This document shows positions 54,606 through 62,644 of a stretch of DNA of 64,000 nt, one piece after another. Numbering within the stretch: position 1 is the stretch's first letter; each line of letters starts with the position of its first letter. The notes under the pieces were generated by a model, which was not told where the DNA came from, made no database searches, and saw nothing but the letters and a program-made list of their open reading frames with translations. Position numbers and translations under genes: made by a program. Origin of the DNA: Niallia circulans NBRC 13626 (GTDB taxonomy: Bacteria; Bacillota; Bacilli; Bacillales; Cytobacillaceae); contig NZ_BCVE01000002.1 of NCBI RefSeq assembly GCF_001591585.1, forward strand, positions 334,558-398,557, read 5' to 3'.

Positions 54606-55228
54606 CTTTTTCTTAAACCTGATAAAAGCTGTTTATTATTTACATTAATCTCTATTGCCATCTTCACAGGCATTTTCTATCCAGATTGGGAATATGTATA
54701 TTTGCCAGATGGCGAGGATTTTTTACGTGTCTGCTTGATACATTAGCGATTGCCATAATAGGTACCTTAATATCAGCACTTCCTTGTATTTCCCTTTGCC
54801 TTCTAGACTGCTAACAATAGGAGCAAAGGAAAAACAATCGCAAGTACTGGGAAATTTGCATTAAGCTTCGTACGGACATTTCCTGAAGTTATCATAGCTA
54901 TTTTATTTATTATAGCAGTTGGTTCTGGATCATTTGCTGGAATACTAGTATTAGATCCACAATCCATAGAGATGTTAGGAAAATTATATTTAGAGGAAAT
55001 TCTAGATAGGAGGCCAACAGAAGGCCTGCTAGCAGCCGGAAGTTCAAGATAAACATTCGTTCTGCTGCCATTTTAGGTGTCATCGGTGCAGGAAGAATTG
55101 GAACCCCACTTATTTTTGCAATCAGTACATGAGATTTGGATCGAGTTGGAATCATCCTGTGAGGGATTATTGTAAGGGTAACGATAATTGATATAATAAG
55201 TGGATTTCTAAGAAGAAGAATTACATAA
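54606..55228 (+). pseudogene. phnE: Decayed phnE (phosphonate ABC permease) pseudogene
   Basis: Four fragments in different frames read as a PhnE permease: GIFYPDWEYVYLPDGEDFLR, then LLDTLAIAIIGTLISAL after a frameshift, then KGKTIASTGKFALSFVRTFP...PEVIIAILFIIAVGSGSFAG up to RPTEGLLAAGSS, and finally NIRSAAILGVIGAGRIGTPL...FISGFLRRRIT-like end. In-frame stops interrupt each joint, and the central EAA-loop segment, normally 25-30 residues between GSS and NIRSA, is missing. The gene is thus inactivated. No phnC or phnD is nearby. Low identity to a functional copy elsewhere cannot be checked here. Confidence 0.85.
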
Positions 55229-55248
55229 AAATATAAAGTGAATTTCAA

Positions 55249-55285
55249 ATAAACACCCATCATCTTTCCTTGATGTGTGTTTATT
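55249..55285. terminator. Hairpin after the phnE remnant
   Basis: AATAAACAC (55249-55257) pairs with GTGTTTATT (55277-55285), extended by CATCA/TGATG. Probably the old terminator of the lost phn operon. Confidence 0.6.
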
Positions 55286-55369
55286 GTGCAAATAACAAAA
55301 TAGTACCAATTATCAATTTATTTGTTACAATAGAATAATAAATTTCAAAAACAAAGGAGTGTTCCCAAA

Positions 55370-56332
55370 ATGAAAAAAAGAAAATTATTACTTACCCACC
55401 CTCTCCATTCCTCCCTTTTGAAAAAGATACGGTCCACATTTTCTGAATGGGAAATCATCCATGCATTAAAGCAAGATGATTGGCAAGAGCATTTGATTGA
55501 TTCTGAAATCATTCTTGGCTGGAGAAGTAGTTTTGATTTAAAAACTATTATGGAAAACGACCAGCTCAAATGGATTCAGACTTGGAGTGCAGGAGTAAAT
55601 TCCCTTCCTTTAGAACAGTTAAGAAAAAAGAATATCGTCATTACAAGTGCAAATGGCGTACATGGCTACCCTATTTCAGAAACAATTTTTGCGCTCTTAC
55701 TTGGTCTAACAAGGAATATTCATACATATGTACGAAATCAGCTTAAAAGAAAATGGGATGGAACTGACATTAAATTGGAAGCACACAAAAAAACGATCGG
55801 TATTATCGGTTTAGGAGCAATTGGGCTAGAAACAGCTAAAATTGCCAAGGCATTTGATATGCATGTTATTGGAGTAAGAAATTCACGTAAGCGAACCGAT
55901 TATGTAGATGAGTTATATACTTCTGAAGAGCTAAACGAAATCCTTCCTCTCTGTGATTATGTAGTAGTCACACTGCCGTTAACAGACGATACATACCAAC
56001 TATTCCAAAAAGAGCAATTTCAACACATGAAAAACTCTGCCTTTTTTATCAACATTGGACGTGGAGAAATAGTCAAAAAGGATGATTTGGTCACTGCTTT
56101 AAAAAACGGAGAAATTTTGGGTGCAGGCTTAGATGTTTTTGAAAATGAACCATTGCAGCAGACAAGTCCATTATGGGATTTGGAAAATGTTATTATAACT
56201 CCCCATACTTCGGGCTCTACAGAACATTACAACAGCAGAGTAATAGAAGACATTTTCCTCTTTAATGCAAATCATTATTTAAAAGAAGAAGGTTTAGCAA
56301 TTAATGTAGTGGATTACCAAAAAGGTTATTAA
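55370..56332 (+). CDS. D-2-hydroxyacid dehydrogenase (phosphoglycerate/hydroxypyruvate reductase-like)
   Basis: A 320-residue NAD-dependent dehydrogenase. Rossmann motif IIGLGAIGLETA, catalytic Arg in NIGRGEIV, Glu in DVFENEPL and His in TPHTSG are all in place. The short N-terminal substrate domain without an ACT domain is like D-2-hydroxyacid dehydrogenases acting on glyoxylate, hydroxypyruvate or phenylpyruvate; assigning the exact substrate is not possible. AAAGGAG precedes the ATG. It follows the phnE remnant and is convergent with znuB. Confidence 0.85.
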   Translation: MKKRKLLLTHPLHSSLLKKIRSTFSEWEIIHALKQDDWQEHLIDSEIILGWRSSFDLKTIMENDQLKWIQTWSAGVNSLPLEQLRKKNIVITSANGVHGYPISETIFALLLGLTRNIHTYVRNQLKRKWDGTDIKLEAHKKTIGIIGLGAIGLETAKIAKAFDMHVIGVRNSRKRTDYVDELYTSEELNEILPLCDYVVVTLPLTDDTYQLFQKEQFQHMKNSAFFINIGRGEIVKKDDLVTALKNGEILGAGLDVFENEPLQQTSPLWDLENVIITPHTSGSTEHYNSRVIEDIFLFNANHYLKEEGLAINVVDYQKGY

Positions 56333-56341
56333 TGGATAGAT

Positions 56342-56378
56342 AAAAAGAGGAGTATACTTAAAAAGCACTCCTCTTTTT
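56342..56378. terminator. Bidirectional terminator between the dehydrogenase gene and znuB
   Basis: AAAAAGAGGAGT (56342-56353) pairs with ACTCCTCTTTTT (56367-56378), 12 bp with 13-base loop. Confidence 0.9.
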
Positions 56379-56379
56379 A

Positions 56380-57228
56380 TCATCCTACTTTTTTATAATT
56401 CTTCTGACTTGACGCACGGCGAACCATCATATAAATCCTTTGGCTTAAAAACCCTACTAGTAAAATAACTACTAATAATAGAGTAATGGTTGCACCAGGA
56501 GGCGTTCCTAAATGATAAGATGAAAACAATCCAGTAAAGATACTAACAGCCGCTACTAAAATAGCCACGATAAATACCCATTTAAAACCTTTTACTAATT
56601 TGATGGAAAAGGCAGATGGCAATACTAACAAGGCAGAAACCAATAGCACTCCAATTGTTGGGATAATTACTGAAATAGCAATACCAGTTAAAATACTAAA
56701 TGCGATGGATAACATATTGGTATTAATACCGCTAGTTGTTGCCGTATCTTGATCAAAAGTCATAATATACATCTTTCTCGTAAAGAAAACAAAAAATAGA
56801 AGAATAATTCCAGTCACAATTGCTAATACAATCACTTGTTGTTTACTAATCGTAATAATACTTCCGAATAAATACTGATCCATGCTTGTCGTCATTCCGC
56901 CACTAGATAAACTCATGAGAAATAAAGCGAACGATAATCCAGCAGCCATAAGAATAGCAATCGATACTTCTGAATAAGTATGGTATGCTCGTCGCATATA
57001 TTCAATTCCAATTGCTCCAGCAATTACAACGAGAAGACTAGAAATTGTTACATTCGTTTGAAAGAAAAAACCAATTGCCACTCCCGCTAATGATATATGT
57101 GACAATGTATCTGCCATCAATGCTTGTCTTCGCAGGACTAAATAAATTCCAATGATTGGTGCAATTATTGCAATGAGCCCACCTGCCCAAAATGCTCTTT
57201 GCATGAATTCAAGCTCAAACATCTCCAT
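56380..57228 (-). CDS. znuB: Zinc ABC transporter permease ZnuB/AdcB
   Basis: A 282-residue metal ABC permease with eight or nine membrane segments. [46 protein letters not shown] carries the family-specific [13 protein letters not shown] loop after the first helices. It works with ZnuC and an extracytoplasmic binding protein (ZnuA) that is absent from the window. The start at 57228 has AAAGGAG 11 bases upstream, and it overlaps the znuC end by 64 bases, so the two are translationally coupled. Zinc and not manganese is preferred because of the Zur boxes upstream. Confidence 0.88.
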   Translation of the reverse strand: MEMFELEFMQRAFWAGGLIAIIAPIIGIYLVLRRQALMADTLSHISLAGVAIGFFFQTNVTISSLLVVIAGAIGIEYMRRAYHTYSEVSIAILMAAGLSFALFLMSLSSGGMTTSMDQYLFGSIITISKQQVIVLAIVTGIILLFFVFFTRKMYIMTFDQDTATTSGINTNMLSIAFSILTGIAISVIIPTIGVLLVSALLVLPSAFSIKLVKGFKWVFIVAILVAAVSIFTGLFSSYHLGTPPGATITLLLVVILLVGFLSQRIYMMVRRASSQKNYKKVG

Positions 57229-57881
57229 CCGCCTTTTTCTCCTTTCTCAATATGAATAATTTTATCTAAATAATCCTCTACCTCATCTTGATCATGTGTT
57301 ACCATGACAACTGTTCTATTATGTTCATTTACTTGATGCTTCATAAATTCATAAAAGCCTTTCCTGCTATCTGCATCCATTCCTGTGGTCGGTTCATCTA
57401 AAACTAGCAAGTCAGGTTCAGATGCTAGAATACGTGCAATTACAATCTTTTGCTTTTGCCCTCCAGATAACTCACCGATTTTCTTATTACGGTAATCCCA
57501 CATTCCAACCATTTCTAATGATTTCTTCACTGCTTCATGATCTACTTCCTTTAATCTTTCATACCATTTTTTACGTTGATATCTGCCTGATCGAACAAGT
57601 TCTATGACGGTGCTTGGGAAGCCAACGTTAAAAGAAGAAATTTGTTGGGGAACGTAACCTACAGTTAATTTTTTTCCACTCGCATTTAACTTACTTATAT
57701 TCACTTCCCCTGACCATGGCTTAAGTAGCCCCAATAATAACTTTAATAAGGTAGATTTACTTGCGCCATTAGGACCTGTAATCCCAACAAACTCTCCATA
57801 TTCTAATTCAAATGATACATCTTCAAGTGCAGGAACATGTTCATATCCAAATGTAATTTTTGATACTGTCGCTAGTTTCAT
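57165..57881 (-). CDS. znuC: Zinc ABC transporter ATPase ZnuC/AdcC
   Basis: A 238-residue ATPase: Walker [13 protein letters not shown] (note Ser in place of the usual Gly before Lys, seen in several Bacillus AdcC proteins as I recall), signature [16 protein letters not shown], Walker [13 protein letters not shown], and H-loop VVMVTHD. I start at the ATG at 57881, with AGAGGAG upstream; an ATG at 57902 has a weaker site. The 64-base overlap with znuB and the Zur boxes at 58054-58068 and 58133-58147 place the pair in zinc uptake. No znuA nearby. Confidence 0.88.
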   Translation of the reverse strand: MKLATVSKITFGYEHVPALEDVSFELEYGEFVGITGPNGASKSTLLKLLLGLLKPWSGEVNISKLNASGKKLTVGYVPQQISSFNVGFPSTVIELVRSGRYQRKKWYERLKEVDHEAVKKSLEMVGMWDYRNKKIGELSGGQKQKIVIARILASEPDLLVLDEPTTGMDADSRKGFYEFMKHQVNEHNRTVVMVTHDQDEVEDYLDKIIHIEKGEKGGWRCLSLNSCKEHFGQVGSLQ

Positions 57882-58053
57882 ATAGTAATTACTCCTCTCC
57901 ATTTATTTATCTTCCTTATCCCTAACGCCTCTATAACCGCTCCTCTTTAAACTGTGTTATAAGTAAGTTATGTTAGTGCTTTGTATTGAATAAAAATAAG
58001 GAAACGACTTTTTATCGAAGTCTTTGTTTGTTATTGCTTCATTTATCTAACTT

Positions 58054-58068
58054 TAATAATTTTTACGA
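58054..58068 (-). promoter_or_regulatory. Second Zur-box-like site
   Basis: The plus strand reads TAATAATTTTTACGA, which matches the Zur motif TCGTAATNATTACGA at 12 of 15 when read on the minus strand. It lies between the stronger site and znuC. Confidence 0.5.
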
Positions 58069-58132
58069 TTTGCGGCAATCTATTCTTCATTTATTTCATT
58101 CTCGAAATGGGTACGTACAAAAGTAGTCAATT

Positions 58133-58147
58133 TCGTACTCATTACGA
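58133..58147 (-). promoter_or_regulatory. Zur box upstream of znuCB
   Basis: On the minus strand TCGTAATGAGTACGA, one mismatch from the symmetric Zur operator TCGTAATNATTACGA as I recall it, flanked by AAA and TTT. It is about 255 bases upstream of the znuC start. Zur-Zn would repress znuCB when zinc is plentiful. The -10 and -35 could not be placed with confidence. Confidence 0.75.
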
Positions 58148-58484
58148 TTTAAAAATTAACATTATTTGTTCGAATATAAAGTTATGACTTAATCACCAGA
58201 TAAATATTTATCATTTCTTTCCTTCTATAATACATGACACTTAATAATAGACTTTTCCTTGTTAAGTGTCAACATAAATCAAAACGATTCCGATTAAAAA
58301 TTTTATAATAAAATTTTGTATTGGTCAAGAATTACTTCTTATATACCTGCTTCTCCATTAATATAGCGATGCCAATAGTGGTCAACTTATTATGATTATC
58401 GTACTGATATTGTAATAAAAATAGGAAATGATGCATAACTTTTAAATACTGGGGTATATATTAAATATAAATAAATCAGAATAA
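58148..58484. other. Intergenic region upstream of znuC, opposite strand empty
   Basis: No gene seen. Contains a 10-bp inverted repeat TGACACTTAA (58235-58244) with TTAAGTGTCA (58262-58271) and an AT-rich TATAATA segment around 58300. Possibly an additional operator. Confidence 0.4.
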
Positions 58485-58522
58485 AAAGCATTACTTGATG
58501 AAATTTCATCAAGTAATGCTTT
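58485..58522 (-). terminator. Terminator of the CwlO-like gene
   Basis: AAAGCATTACTTGATGAAAT and its exact complement form a 19-bp perfect stem, followed on the minus strand by TTTTTATTC. Confidence 0.93.
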
Positions 58523-58538
58523 ATAAAAAATCAATCTA

Positions 58539-59825
58539 TTAGAATCGAACAACTCTACCATTAAATACAGATTTCCAATATCCACTGTCCATAGATGCAA
58601 TTGCAACACCAGTAGAGCTTTGAGAACCGATGAACTTGCCTCCACCAATGTAAATTCCGACATGACCATCCGTTTTATATGTGTTAAAGAATACTAGATC
58701 TCCTGGCTGCATATCACTTGTAGATACGCGAGTCCCAGCGTTTTTCAAAGCATCTGTGCTTGCAGGAATACTGTATCCAGCCTGTGAATAAGCCCAGCTA
58801 ACAAAACCAGAGCAATCAAATAATCCATTTGCTACATCTGATGCTGTTCTTCCTCCACCAAATTTATAAGTAGAATTACCAATATATTTATATCCTGCTG
58901 TAATAGCTTTTGATTTACTTCCACTAGCTTTTACCGTTTTCTTTGGACCATTTGTTGATTTGTTAGAACCTGATGTAGATTTATCAGAACTTGCGGAAGA
59001 AGAATTATTAGAACTTCCATTATCACTAGTTCCAACTGTTGTAGCAACTAATTGATTTAAGTTATCTTGTTCTTTTTGTTGAATCATCTTTTTAATTTGT
59101 GGTTCTACAGATTGTAATGAGCCATACTTTTCTTCCAATTCAGCTTTACGTTCTTTATTGTCTGCTTCTTTTGCTTTCAAATCTTTTTTTGCTTGCTCAT
59201 TTTTCTTCTGTTTATCTTGATTTTGCTTTTGCATTTCTTCAAGATCTAATTTTGTATTTTTCAGTTCATCATACTTTTCTTTTACTTCGTTTTGCTTCGT
59301 TTCTAAATCTTTTTTATCCGCTTCATTGCTTGCAATTAAATCTTGATCTGCTTCCATGATTGTAGCTACAGCACCTACACGGTCAACAAACTCCTTAAAG
59401 CTAGCAGCACCGAATAAAACTTCAATATAATCAACGCTTCCTCCATTTTCTTGGAAGGTACGTGCTCTTTCTTTTAATACATCATTTCTTTTTTCAATTC
59501 TATCTTCTAATTCTTTTATCTTTTTCTCAAGGGAGGCAATTTCTTTTTCTGTTGTTTCCATCTTTGTCTTTGTTTCTTCAATAAGTGCTTTATTTTCCTC
59601 AATTGCCTTATCTACTCTTTTAATTTGTGCTTCTAATTTCTTTAATTCTTCTTGTGCTTCTACGATCTTAATTTGGGCGTCTGAAATTTGGCCTTGTAAA
59701 GATTCCTTTTGTTGAACAATGCTAGGTGATTGATTCGCATGAGCATTTATTCCTGGTACGGCTAAGCTAGTCCCTAATCCAAGTAATATCGTTGTATTTA
59801 GTACCACTAGTTTCTTTTTTAACAT
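58539..59825 (-). CDS. CwlO-like D,L-endopeptidase (NlpC/P60 with coiled coil)
   Basis: A 428-residue secreted cell-wall hydrolase. Signal peptide (about residues 1-30, MLKKKLVVLNTTILLGLG), a long coiled coil (about 35-240, heptads rich in E/K/L), a Ser/Asn-rich linker (about 265-300) and an NlpC/P60 domain (about 310-428) with catalytic Cys in LFDCSGFVSWAY, His in TDGHVGIYIGGG. The layout is that of B. subtilis CwlO and Streptococcus PcsB, endopeptidases cutting D-Glu-DAP in elongating walls under FtsEX control. The start at 59825 keeps 9 bases to GGGGG; an ATG at 59831 is nearer. No FtsEX gene nearby. Confidence 0.87.
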   Translation of the reverse strand: MLKKKLVVLNTTILLGLGTSLAVPGINAHANQSPSIVQQKESLQGQISDAQIKIVEAQEELKKLEAQIKRVDKAIEENKALIEETKTKMETTEKEIASLEKKIKELEDRIEKRNDVLKERARTFQENGGSVDYIEVLFGAASFKEFVDRVGAVATIMEADQDLIASNEADKKDLETKQNEVKEKYDELKNTKLDLEEMQKQNQDKQKKNEQAKKDLKAKEADNKERKAELEEKYGSLQSVEPQIKKMIQQKEQDNLNQLVATTVGTSDNGSSNNSSSASSDKSTSGSNKSTNGPKKTVKASGSKSKAITAGYKYIGNSTYKFGGGRTASDVANGLFDCSGFVSWAYSQAGYSIPASTDALKNAGTRVSTSDMQPGDLVFFNTYKTDGHVGIYIGGGKFIGSQSSTGVAIASMDSGYWKSVFNGRVVRF

Positions 59826-59861
59826 TTCCATTTTCCCCCTGCACTTATCTAATGTAGAATT

Positions 59862-59891
59862 CTTATAATCTAATTGTCTATGTATTGTCTA
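59862..59891 (-). promoter_or_regulatory. Promoter of the CwlO-like gene with TGTCTA direct repeat
   Basis: On the minus strand TAGACA (59886-59891), 18 bases, TATAAG (59862-59867), each 5 of 6 to SigA consensus. Two TGTCTA copies on the plus strand at 59875-59880 and 59886-59891 have 11-base periodicity, like the 6-N5-6 arrangement of WalR boxes but with a different hexamer. Confidence 0.5.
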
Positions 59892-60588
59892 TATGTTTAT
59901 GGTTGTAATTGGTAGAGAGACTCTTTTAATATAGTATTCTCTCTTCTATAAATCAAACGATAATCCTGCTTTCGACGAAAGTTCTTTATATAAAACATCT
60001 TTCGCCACAAATAGAAGTATAACATCATAATTTGTCATTTAAGTAATAGGAATATTACAATTGTGTTTCAAATGCCTTTTTTTCTGCCTTTGTTCACATT
60101 TTTTCCAAACTTATTTCCTATTCTCTTCCATTAAATGCCTATCAAAATGCAGATTTAATAATTAACATACTGTAACTAAGTCGTTCTTAATAGTAGTATT
60201 TCATCACATTATATCGACATTTTCTAACATTTCTCGCTCTTCTCTCCGTTTCCAAACAATAAGCACCACATTAGCGACTACAGACTAATTATCTTTTTTA
60301 TTTAAATAAAATTCTAACAATATGGGATAAACGCCTTCAAAATGGTGAATTCAATCTATATATGCACTATGTTATATTAGTAATAACTGTTTATTTTAGC
60401 TGCGTTTCTTCAAAATTATTGCGCTTTTTAAACGGACATTATTTTGTCTTAAATCAGGAATTAATCTATCCAATTTAACTTTTGATGAAATAGTAGATAG
60501 AAAAAGTTTCTATCTGCTCCAATTTGTGCTTAAATAGAAAATCATTTGAAACCAGCTTGAAACTAACTAAAAAGGAATTGATTATTAT
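59892..60588. other. Long non-coding region between the CwlO-like gene and the oxidase gene
   Basis: About 700 bases, AT-rich, no frame with a credible start on either strand. A hairpin AGATAGAAA/TTTCTATCT (60494-60514) lies 75 bases upstream of the oxidase start. AAGGAA near 60570 is a weak ribosome binding site for that gene. No riboswitch recognised, although a glycine-related enzyme follows. Confidence 0.45.
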
Positions 60589-61713
60589 ATGAAAAGAATA
60601 GTGGTCGTAGGCGGCGGAATACTTGGCGCTGCTACTACGTTTGAATTAGCAAAGCGCGGGGCTGAAGTTATTGTTATCGATAGGGAAGATCGCGGACAAG
60701 CAACAAAAGCAGCTGCCGGAATCATTTGCCCATGGAATTCCCAACGTAGAAATAAAAAATGGTATCTATTAGCTAGGGAAGGAGCAAAATATTATCCTTC
60801 TCTTGTTAATGATTTACATAACTATCATTCATTAAATACAGGCTATAAAAAAGTTGGTGCGCTCAGCCTTCATTCAGACATAGCTAAATTGGAAGCCATG
60901 AAGGAAAGAACGTTAAAACGAAAAATAGATGCACCAGAAATTGGGGATATTGACATTCTTTCATCTTCAGAAGCACAGTCTCTATTCCCCTTATTAGCTC
61001 CTGGATATATGGCATTACATATAAGCGGTGCTGCAAGAGTAAATGGATGGGCTTTAAGAAATGCCCTCATGGAGGCAAGCAAACAATTAGGGGCAAGCTT
61101 TATCCATTCATCTTGTACCCTGTTAAGAGAGGGAAATACAATTAAAGGGGTTAAACTTAGTGACAATACATCTATTTATGCAGATGAAGTGGTTATCGCA
61201 GCTGGAGTTTGGGCAAATGAATTACTTGAGCCACTCCACTTAGCTTTTGATGTAAAAGCACAAAAAGGGCAAATACTTCATATCCAATTAAAAGACATTC
61301 AATCTTCCAACTGGCCTGTAGTAATGCCCCCGCATGATCAGTACTTATTAACTTTAGAAGATAATACGATTGTAATTGGGGCAACACACGAAAATACAAC
61401 AGAATTATCTCCCCATGTTACAATTGAAGGAATAAAAGAAATAATTGATAAGGCTCTCCTATTTGCACCAGGCTTGTTAGAAGGGATATGGCGTGAAGTA
61501 AAAGTAGGTTTCCGCCCATTCACAAACGATTTTCTTCCAGTATTCGGAAGAGTAAAGCATTATGAAGGAATAACGCTCGCTAATGGTTTAGGGGCATCTG
61601 GCCTAACAATGGGACCATTTATTGGGCAGCAGCTGGCAAAATTTCTTCTTCATTCTAAATCAGATATCGACTTCTCTCCCTATTCTATCGATAGTTCTAT
61701 TCAAGAGCGATAG
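60589..61713 (+). CDS. FAD-dependent glycine/D-amino-acid oxidase-like oxidoreductase
   Basis: A 374-residue DAO-family flavoprotein. The N-terminal dinucleotide motif VVVGGGILGAATTFELAKRG and EVIVIDRED bind FAD; KAAAGIICPW and NGLGASGLTMGP (C-terminal FAD contact) are typical. It could be glycine oxidase (ThiO), D-amino-acid dehydrogenase or sarcosine oxidase type. No thiamine gene is nearby to favour ThiO, and no opines genes either. Single gene with its own terminator. Confidence 0.83.
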   Translation: MKRIVVVGGGILGAATTFELAKRGAEVIVIDREDRGQATKAAAGIICPWNSQRRNKKWYLLAREGAKYYPSLVNDLHNYHSLNTGYKKVGALSLHSDIAKLEAMKERTLKRKIDAPEIGDIDILSSSEAQSLFPLLAPGYMALHISGAARVNGWALRNALMEASKQLGASFIHSSCTLLREGNTIKGVKLSDNTSIYADEVVIAAGVWANELLEPLHLAFDVKAQKGQILHIQLKDIQSSNWPVVMPPHDQYLLTLEDNTIVIGATHENTTELSPHVTIEGIKEIIDKALLFAPGLLEGIWREVKVGFRPFTNDFLPVFGRVKHYEGITLANGLGASGLTMGPFIGQQLAKFLLHSKSDIDFSPYSIDSSIQER

Positions 61714-61773
61714 ATTCAGAAACGCTTAAAGCAGCTTCTATTTATTGATTTTATTGTCAAATCCTTAACCATG

Positions 61774-61820
61774 AAAACACTTAACGTTTTTCTATCTGTT
61801 TAACGTTAAGTGTTTCTTTC
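61774..61820 (+). terminator. Terminator of the FAD oxidoreductase gene
   Basis: AACACTTAACGTT (61776-61788) pairs with AACGTTAAGTGTT (61802-61814), 13 bp with 13-base loop, followed by TCTTTC. Confidence 0.85.
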
Positions 61821-62644
61821 ATTAGGTATATTCTCTCATTTTTTATTTACCTTACTAATCATAAATTCCCTAACTTGCTTCCACACACTGCTTATTAAAT
61901 ACTTCTGATCCATCTATTTCCTCATTTCGAATCCCAAATTATTCATGAACAAGAGTAAAACACACCTTCATATTGGAAACTCATGAGAATAGATAGTAGT
62001 TTCTACATATGGTTCTTCAATCATATTCGTATTAAAATTGTTCTGTATTACGTTCACTTTCATTCTATGTAACGTTCATTCCCGTCTATTATCGAGAAAA
62101 AATGATAGATTGCAGAAGGAAAAAAGGAGTTTGTGTTTTCCTATTATTTGTTAGAAGAACAAATAAATATTTTTCCGAATTAGCTGTTGTTTAATATACT
62201 TCTTGTTACAGTTATTTTTTAAATGGAATGAATTATTACGATTACTTAGGGGAATGGAGGAGTTGTGAAAGTAACAATTGATGCAAATGTTAGTATTTCT
62301 CTTGCAATAAGAAAGAGGCAATAAAGTATGTTACTGGATACAGATTCGATTTGCGAAACCTAAAGTTTTTCAAATCAAATTATTTTAGATATCTCAGATT
62401 TTTTTGCAAAAGACAGTTCTTATAATCAAATCCTGGTTAGGTACCATACAATGAGAATCTTTCTTTTAATCTCTGAAAGTAATTAAGTTTGAATTGGGGT
62501 ATATTAACATCTGGATAATGTTTAGAAAGATTGCAAACAATCTTTCCAAACACTATTATTACCAGACCAATGATTTACCTGCTAATTGATATAAATGGAA
62601 AATTCACGCTATCTATTTCCGTTTTTAACTGAAATCGTTCAGTT
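61821..62644. other. Long non-coding region with possible gene remnant
   Basis: About 820 bases, AT-rich. A short frame at 62265-62324 has GGAGGAG, a GTG start and a 19-residue product beginning MKVTIDANVSISLA, reminiscent of the first strand of a PIN-domain protein but ended by a stop; it may be a truncated remnant. A 14-bp hairpin (62520-62533 with 62538-62551) and a 7-bp hairpin (62627-62644) lie near the 3' end of the glucosaminidase gene. Confidence 0.45.

Noticed and set aside
60494..60588. Glycine riboswitch upstream of the glycine oxidase-like gene
   Set aside because: No GGAGAGACC or CCGAAGG block; only a plain hairpin.
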